DNA from: Rhizobium sp. 11515TR
GTDB taxonomy: Bacteria; Pseudomonadota; Alphaproteobacteria; Rhizobiales; Rhizobiaceae
Reading direction: 5' to 3'
Length of the DNA stretch: 64,000 nucleotides
Assembly (NCBI RefSeq): GCF_002277895.1
Contig: NZ_CP022998.1
Span: 3,081,501-3,145,500, forward strand
The translations under genes and the position numbers were made by a program. Under the pieces are notes generated by a model. That model was not told where the DNA came from. It did not search any database and saw nothing but the letters and a program-made list of their open reading frames with translations. Shown here piece by piece: positions 60,013 to 64,000 of the stretch (position 1 is its first letter; each line of letters begins with the position of its first letter).

Positions 60013-60651
60013 ATGTCCTTGAAGAGAAATCTGTTGCTGACGGGCTTTGTCCTTCTCGGCAGTGCGGGTCTCGCCCAGGCCGAGATGGCCGCGACCACCG
60101 CCACGGATATAGAGGTTCGTTCCGGGCCGGGTGCGGAATTCCCGACCGTTGGTGTCGCCACTCGCGGGTCCGAAGCAACACTCGACGGCTGCGTCGAAGG
60201 TAGCCGCTGGTGCCGGGTCGACGTCAACGGCATGCGCGGCTGGGTCTATGCACAATATCTGAGCGTCGAACAGAATGGCACCTCGGTCGTCGTTCAGGAC
60301 CACCGGGATGATCTAGGCATCCCCACCATCACCTATGAACAAACCGATCCGATCCAGACCGGCAGCGTCCAGCGCGTTCAGCCCGATCCGAGCGACGAAT
60401 TGTTGGGTCCCGTCGATCAGAGCGGTGGCGATGTAGTCGCAATCACCCCGCCAGAGGAAGTACGGACCTATATCGATGACAATCCGGTGGATACGGTGCA
60501 GTTGCGTGGAGATTTGGCGGTTGGCGCCACCGTTCCGCAAAGCGTCGAAGTACACCGTATTCCAAACTACCAATACAGCTACGTCGAGGTAAACCACCAA
60601 CCCGTATTGGTTGATCCGGGTACACGCCGCATCGTCTACGTCTACCGCTGA
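60013..60651 (+). CDS. Secreted SH3 / DUF1236 protein
   Basis: A 212-residue exported protein. A signal peptide lies at about 1-23, and a bacterial SH3 domain at about 25-85 (IEVRSGPGAEFPTVGVATRG and CRVDVNGMRGWVYAQYL). A spacer is followed by a DUF1236 domain at about 150-212 (VRTYIDDNPVDTVQL, then PNYQYSYVEVNHQPVLVDPGTRRIVYVYR). DUF1236 is common in rhizobia and of unknown role, but SH3 domains can bind the cell wall. AAGGAGAAAACC precedes the ATG. Confidence 0.9.
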   Translation: MSLKRNLLLTGFVLLGSAGLAQAEMAATTATDIEVRSGPGAEFPTVGVATRGSEATLDGCVEGSRWCRVDVNGMRGWVYAQYLSVEQNGTSVVVQDHRDDLGIPTITYEQTDPIQTGSVQRVQPDPSDELLGPVDQSGGDVVAITPPEEVRTYIDDNPVDTVQLRGDLAVGATVPQSVEVHRIPNYQYSYVEVNHQPVLVDPGTRRIVYVYR

Positions 60652-60685
60652 TTCGCCCCGCAGGATCGCATAAGATGGCGAAATT

Positions 60686-60711
60686 GACATGCGGCGGGTC
60701 GGCCGCATGTC
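60686..60711 (+). terminator. Hairpin after the SH3/DUF1236 gene
   Basis: GACATGCGGC and GCCGCATGTC form a perfect 10-bp stem over six bases, 35 bases past the stop. No T-tract follows, so termination is less certain. Confidence 0.65.
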
Positions 60712-60898
60712 CAAACCGAGGATTTCCCCTGAAATTATTAGGGAATTCTCCCGTTTGAGTTGCCCTTCTATTTCCAGCGATCCGTGCATGATGTAATCCT
60801 AATATCGATGAAGGATTATCGCCGCTCCCTGGCATCGATCCGGGACGCCGCGAGAGGGCATCCGGAAGCGTCTCCGGAACTATGGGAGAAGGGCAGTC

Positions 60899-61162
60899 AT
60901 GGAAAGTCTAGGGCCTATCATTACGCAATTGATTGCCGGTGCGATCGGTGGCAACGCCGCGAGCGCCGTTTTGAAGCAGGACGGGATCAATCTCATTGCA
61001 AGAACGATCGCCGGAGCCGTGGGTGGCCTTGGTGGCGGCCTGATCCTGAACCTGATCGGCAGCGAAGCTCTCACCGGCCTCATCGCGCAAGGCATATCCT
61101 CGTTGGTCGCTGGCGGCGTGCTCTCCGCGATCGTCGGTGCCGTTCTCGGCCGCAAGTCGTAA
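60899..61162 (+). CDS. Small Gly-rich membrane protein
   Basis: An 87-residue protein with two or three Gly/Ala-rich hydrophobic segments (IAGAIGGNAAS, TIAGAVGGLGGGLILNLIG, GISSLVAGGVLSAIVGAVLG). It resembles short membrane proteins found in rhizobial genomes, sometimes misannotated as DNA methyltransferases. AGAAGGGC lies before the ATG. It is separated from the upstream SH3 gene by about 250 bases. No function can be named. Confidence 0.65.
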   Translation: MESLGPIITQLIAGAIGGNAASAVLKQDGINLIARTIAGAVGGLGGGLILNLIGSEALTGLIAQGISSLVAGGVLSAIVGAVLGRKS

Positions 61163-61612
61163 CTAGATCGGATCGCACAAGCCGGGCCTACAAATACCCG
61201 GCTTGTGCGGATCAACATCAATTGCGTTTGGCAACAGGCGCATCTTGCCCCTATCTTGAAGCGGATGGCGCGGAAAAGATACCGCTTTCACGATGGTTGC
61301 CGCTCGACGCTCGGATATGCGCAACCTTCAGCAAGGGCGCCTGTCTCGCCCCATTGTCCTCGGACAATCTCGCCACCTCAATGCGCGATTGCTATCGGCC
61401 ATATTTTACCCCTATGCGCGAGTGGCAACGGATTAATATACAGGATATGTTGGAGTTTTTGCGGGACCGCGCTTAATTTCCCGATAGGGCAGCCCGTTCG
61501 GGCCGCACGGCATTGTGCGAAAGCGGGCAACGACGTAAAAATGCGTCAATAGAACTGACATATTTTTGCGGAAGTTTCCCGAATGCTCCATAATAGGAAA
61601 GGAAATGTCACG
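61163..61612. other. Intergenic region between the small membrane protein and the MarR gene
   Basis: About 450 bases. A hairpin at 61171-61213 (GATCGCACAAGCCGGG with CCCGGCTTGTGCGGATC, one bulge) follows the small membrane gene. From 61420 to 61560 the sequence turns less GC-rich and holds the likely MarR promoter. A frame ending at 61476 has a plausible-looking C-terminus but no start I trust. Confidence 0.5.
61171..61213 (+). terminator. Hairpin after the small membrane protein
   Basis: A stem of about 16 pairs (one bulge) with a ten-base loop, nine bases past the stop. It lacks a T-tract, so it is a possible terminator or transcript stabiliser. Confidence 0.6.
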
Positions 61613-62095
61613 GTGCCACGACAGATGAGCCAGAATGCGGCAAAAACGGAGCTGCTGGGCACACCGATGCAGAACGCCGGAAGCATCGATTTCGAGATTA
61701 TCGAGCTGCTTTTCTTCGCCTACCGTGATTTTGTCTCCGATCCGGACCAGATCCTCGTCAAGAGCGGTTTCGGCCGAGCCCATCATCGTGTCGTCCATTT
61801 CGTTAACCGCGAACCCGGCATGACGGTTGCGGACCTTCTGGAAACATTGCAGATCACCAAACAGAGTTTGGCGCGAGTTCTCAAACAATTGATCGATTCG
61901 GGTTATATTCGCCAGGTCGCAGGTCCGGAGGACCGGCGGCAACGCAAGCTGTATCCGACGCAAGCCGGCCGGGATCTGGCGCTGGCGCTGGCCGAGCCGC
62001 AATCGCGCCGCATTGAAAGGGCATTCGAAGGCGCGTCGGAAGCGACGCGCGAAAGCGTGAAGCGTTTCCTGAGGGGAATGCAGACGGGGAAATGA
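61613..62095 (+). CDS. petP: MarR family transcriptional regulator (PetP-like)
   Basis: A 160-residue MarR-type winged-helix regulator. The GTG start at 61613 has AGGAAAGGA about ten bases upstream; ATGs at 61583 and 61625 are alternatives. The recognition part is MTVADLLETLQITKQSLARVLKQLIDSGYIRQV, with the wing at EDRRQRKLYPTQAGRDL. A MarR gene just before an OmpR-type response regulator is the petP-petR arrangement of Rhodobacter capsulatus and relatives, so the names are given by analogy. Confidence 0.8.
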   Translation: MPRQMSQNAAKTELLGTPMQNAGSIDFEIIELLFFAYRDFVSDPDQILVKSGFGRAHHRVVHFVNREPGMTVADLLETLQITKQSLARVLKQLIDSGYIRQVAGPEDRRQRKLYPTQAGRDLALALAEPQSRRIERAFEGASEATRESVKRFLRGMQTGK

Positions 62096-62171
62096 CGGCG
62101 ATTCAGCCAGCGGCGCCGGTGCGAAGTGCCTCAATGCAATCGATGGGTAGGACAGGATCGAGACGGACCGA

Positions 62172-62873
62172 ATGACGACAAAAGCAGCAATTTCGGATGA
62201 CGCAGCACATCTTCTGGTGGTGGACGACGACACACGTATCCGTGCTCTCCTCAACCGTTATCTCATGGAGAAAGGTTTTCGCGTCACGTCTGCCGCCGAT
62301 GGCGCCGAAGCCCGCCGCAAGCTGGAAGGGCTCGACTTCGACCTCATCATCATGGATGTGATGATGCCCGGCGAATCCGGCATCGCGCTGACGTCGAGCC
62401 TGCGGGCGATCAAGAACATTCCGATCATCATGTTGACGGCACTGGCTGAAGCCGATTCCCGTATAGCAGGCCTTGAGGCCGGCGCGGACGACTATCTGCC
62501 CAAGCCCTTCGACCCTCGCGAGCTGGTGCTGCGCGTCAACAATATCCTTCGTCGCAACGCGCCCGCCGATTCCCCGAAGATCGAGCTCGTGATGTTCGGT
62601 CCTTACACGTTTTCGCTCACCCGCAAGGAACTGAAGAAGGCGGCGGAACTCATCCGGCTTACCGACCGCGAGCAGGAAATCATGCTGTTATTTGCCAAGC
62701 GCGCCGGCGAAACGATCCCGCGCCATGAACTCATCGGCAGCGATGCCGAAGTGGGCGAGCGAACGATCGATGTGCAGATCAACCGGCTGCGCCGCAAGAT
62801 TGAAGATGACCCTGCTAACCCTATCTGGCTGCAGACGGTGCGTGGCATCGGCTATCGCCTGAGCATAGACTGA
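62172..62873 (+). CDS. petR: OmpR-type response regulator (PetR-like)
   Basis: A 233-residue two-component response regulator. The receiver domain has Asp19-Asp20 and the phosphorylated Asp62 in IIMDVMMPG, followed by TAL and Lys near 112 (YLPKPFDP). The C-terminal winged helix has LTDREQEIMLLFAKRAGETI and the recognition helix VGERTIDVQINRLRRKIEDD. It is between the MarR gene and a histidine kinase 22 bases downstream, so it is the kinase's likely partner. Confidence 0.93.
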   Translation: MTTKAAISDDAAHLLVVDDDTRIRALLNRYLMEKGFRVTSAADGAEARRKLEGLDFDLIIMDVMMPGESGIALTSSLRAIKNIPIIMLTALAEADSRIAGLEAGADDYLPKPFDPRELVLRVNNILRRNAPADSPKIELVMFGPYTFSLTRKELKKAAELIRLTDREQEIMLLFAKRAGETIPRHELIGSDAEVGERTIDVQINRLRRKIEDDPANPIWLQTVRGIGYRLSID

Positions 62874-62895
62874 GATCGGCCCCCGGAACCAGATT

Positions 62896-64000
62896 ATGGT
62901 GACATTCGATTCGATCAGACGCGACCAGGATCACACGCCGTCCAACGGATTGCGGTGGCTTTCGCGCTGGATGCGTCGCTATATCCTGCCGACCGGCCTC
63001 TATGCCCGCTCATTGCTGATCTTCATCCTGCCGATGATCATCCTGCAGGCGGTCGTCACCGTCGTCTTCATGGAGCGCCACTGGCAGATGGTGACTCAGC
63101 GCCTGTCGATGGCGACAACGCGCGACATCGCCGCCATCATCACAATCATCCAGACCTATCCGCAGGATGCCGACTATTCCGCCATCACCCAAATGGCACG
63201 CCAGAAGCTCGACCTTGCCATTTCGATCGAACCGGGTGGCGAACTGCCGCCGCCCACTGAAAAGCCGTTCTTTTCGATCCTCGACGGCATCCTGAGCGAC
63301 GAGATCCGCGATCAGATCAACCTGCCCTTCTGGATCGATACGGTCGGCAATTCCAGCCTGGTCGAAATCCGCATCAAACTGCCCGACAAGGTGCTGCGCG
63401 TCTTCGCCAAGCGCAGCCAGACTTATGCGTCCAATACCCATATCTTCATTCTGTGGATGGTCGGCACTTCTCTGGTCCTGATCGGTATCGCCGTCCTGTT
63501 CCTGCGCGGCCAGATCCGTCCGATCCTTGCTCTCGCCCAGGCGGCGGAAAGCTTCGGCAAAGGACAGCGACTGGAAAACTATTCCCCTCGGGGCGCCGAC
63601 GAGATACGCCGGGCAGGCCTTGCCTTCATCCTGATGCGCGAGCGTATCGAGCGGCAAATCGAGCAGCGCACTGCAATGCTTTCCGGCGTCAGCCACGATC
63701 TGCGCACTGTTCTCACCCGCTTCAAGCTGCAGCTCGCCCTTGTCGGCGACAATCCGGATCTTGCCGGCCTCAGTGAAGATGTGGAGGACATGCAAAGCAT
63801 GCTCGAGGGCTATATGGCCTTCGCACGCGGCGAGGCCGAAGAAGATGTCGGTCAATTCAAGCTCAGCGATATCTTCGAGAAGATCCAGCAGGACTTCACA
63901 CTGCACGGTAAATCCATGAGCTTCTCCATCGACGGTGACGATCAAATCTCCGTCCGGCCAAATGCATTTACCCGCCTGGTGACGAATCTCGCCACCAATG
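62896..64000 (+). CDS. EnvZ-type sensor histidine kinase, cut by the right edge
   Basis: 368 codons are visible and the frame is open at the right end. A first transmembrane helix is at about 37-60 and a second at about 183-203, with a periplasmic part between. A HAMP-like region is at about 204-258 and the HisKA domain follows with His267 in LSGVSHDLRTVLTRF. The ATP-binding domain is beginning at the edge (VTNLATN, probably the N-box). It lies 22 bases after the petR-like gene and is the third gene of a MarR-regulator-kinase set. Confidence 0.93.
   Translation, partial: MVTFDSIRRDQDHTPSNGLRWLSRWMRRYILPTGLYARSLLIFILPMIILQAVVTVVFMERHWQMVTQRLSMATTRDIAAIITIIQTYPQDADYSAITQMARQKLDLAISIEPGGELPPPTEKPFFSILDGILSDEIRDQINLPFWIDTVGNSSLVEIRIKLPDKVLRVFAKRSQTYASNTHIFILWMVGTSLVLIGIAVLFLRGQIRPILALAQAAESFGKGQRLENYSPRGADEIRRAGLAFILMRERIERQIEQRTAMLSGVSHDLRTVLTRFKLQLALVGDNPDLAGLSEDVEDMQSMLEGYMAFARGEAEEDVGQFKLSDIFEKIQQDFTLHGKSMSFSIDGDDQISVRPNAFTRLVTNLATN

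Noticed and set aside
60760-61476. 238-codon plus-strand frame between the SH3 and MarR genes
   Set aside because: It overlaps the small membrane protein gene in another frame and lacks a start signal. Its last 60 residues look somewhat protein-like, but not enough to call a gene.

Overview
The window is a gene-dense, high-GC stretch of an alphaproteobacterial chromosome, almost certainly from Rhizobiaceae and most like Rhizobium. The evidence is rhizobial housekeeping genes (rpoD, dnaG, carA/carB), families typical of Rhizobiales (BA14K, DUF930, DUF1236, a BP26-like SIMPL protein), a RIME-type intergenic palindromic repeat between kbl and tdh, and the order greA - LPS-core glycosyltransferase - lps genes - lrp - trxB - lsrB, which I recall from Sinorhizobium meliloti. 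I see no insertion sequence, prophage, CRISPR array, plasmid origin or integrated island. Most of the window is ordinary core or near-core chromosome.

Layout. 1-9.9 kb: the start of a leftward gene at the edge, a SARP-like regulator coupled to a GNAT acetyltransferase, tRNA-Ile(CAU), a SIMPL protein, two related small secreted proteins, YjbQ, DUF1428, a GNAT protein, a LysR regulator, a DUF1127 protein, an MFS exporter and a B3/B4-domain protein. 9.9-14.4 kb: an AraC regulator, an EamA exporter, a TonB-like DUF930 protein and an APH(3')-like kinase. 14.5-24.4 kb: rpoD, tdh and kbl (threonine catabolism), an SDR, recQ and dnaG. 25-41 kb: two unrecognised proteins, YqeY divergent from carA, an EVE protein, MATE and Tet-type exporters, a LysR/aldo-keto reductase pair, a zinc metallopeptidase, a LytTR membrane regulator, carB and greA. 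41-47 kb: LPS core genes, lrp, trxB, lsrB and two tandem AbcR-type small RNAs. 47-64 kb: an ArsR/Old Yellow Enzyme pair, a LysR/oxidoreductase pair, GrpB, DUF2188, a cation/proton antiporter, aspartate aminotransferase, a PQQ-type sugar dehydrogenase, an EamA exporter, a cold-shock protein, a BA14K protein, a kinase pseudogene, a metallo-hydrolase, an SH3/DUF1236 protein, and a MarR / response regulator / histidine kinase set cut by the right edge.

The most interesting region is 44.0-47.1 kb. LsrB (a LysR regulator) lies just upstream of two nearly identical 116-117 nt transcription units that match AbcR small RNAs in position and form. Each has its own promoter with 17-bp spacing, and each has a GCATA-N5-(T/C)ATGC box centred 54 bp before the predicted start. 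This suggests that one LysR protein drives both sRNA copies, and perhaps the divergent lrp-lps operon. Terminator-like hairpins just upstream of carB and greA look like leader attenuators. Two other points deserve a check: a kinase gene broken by one TGA and one frameshift, and an aldo-keto reductase whose catalytic His position holds Ala.

All functions come from motifs and remembered family sequences; no database search was run. Starts were chosen from ribosome-binding sites and family length and often differ from the longest possible reading frame.
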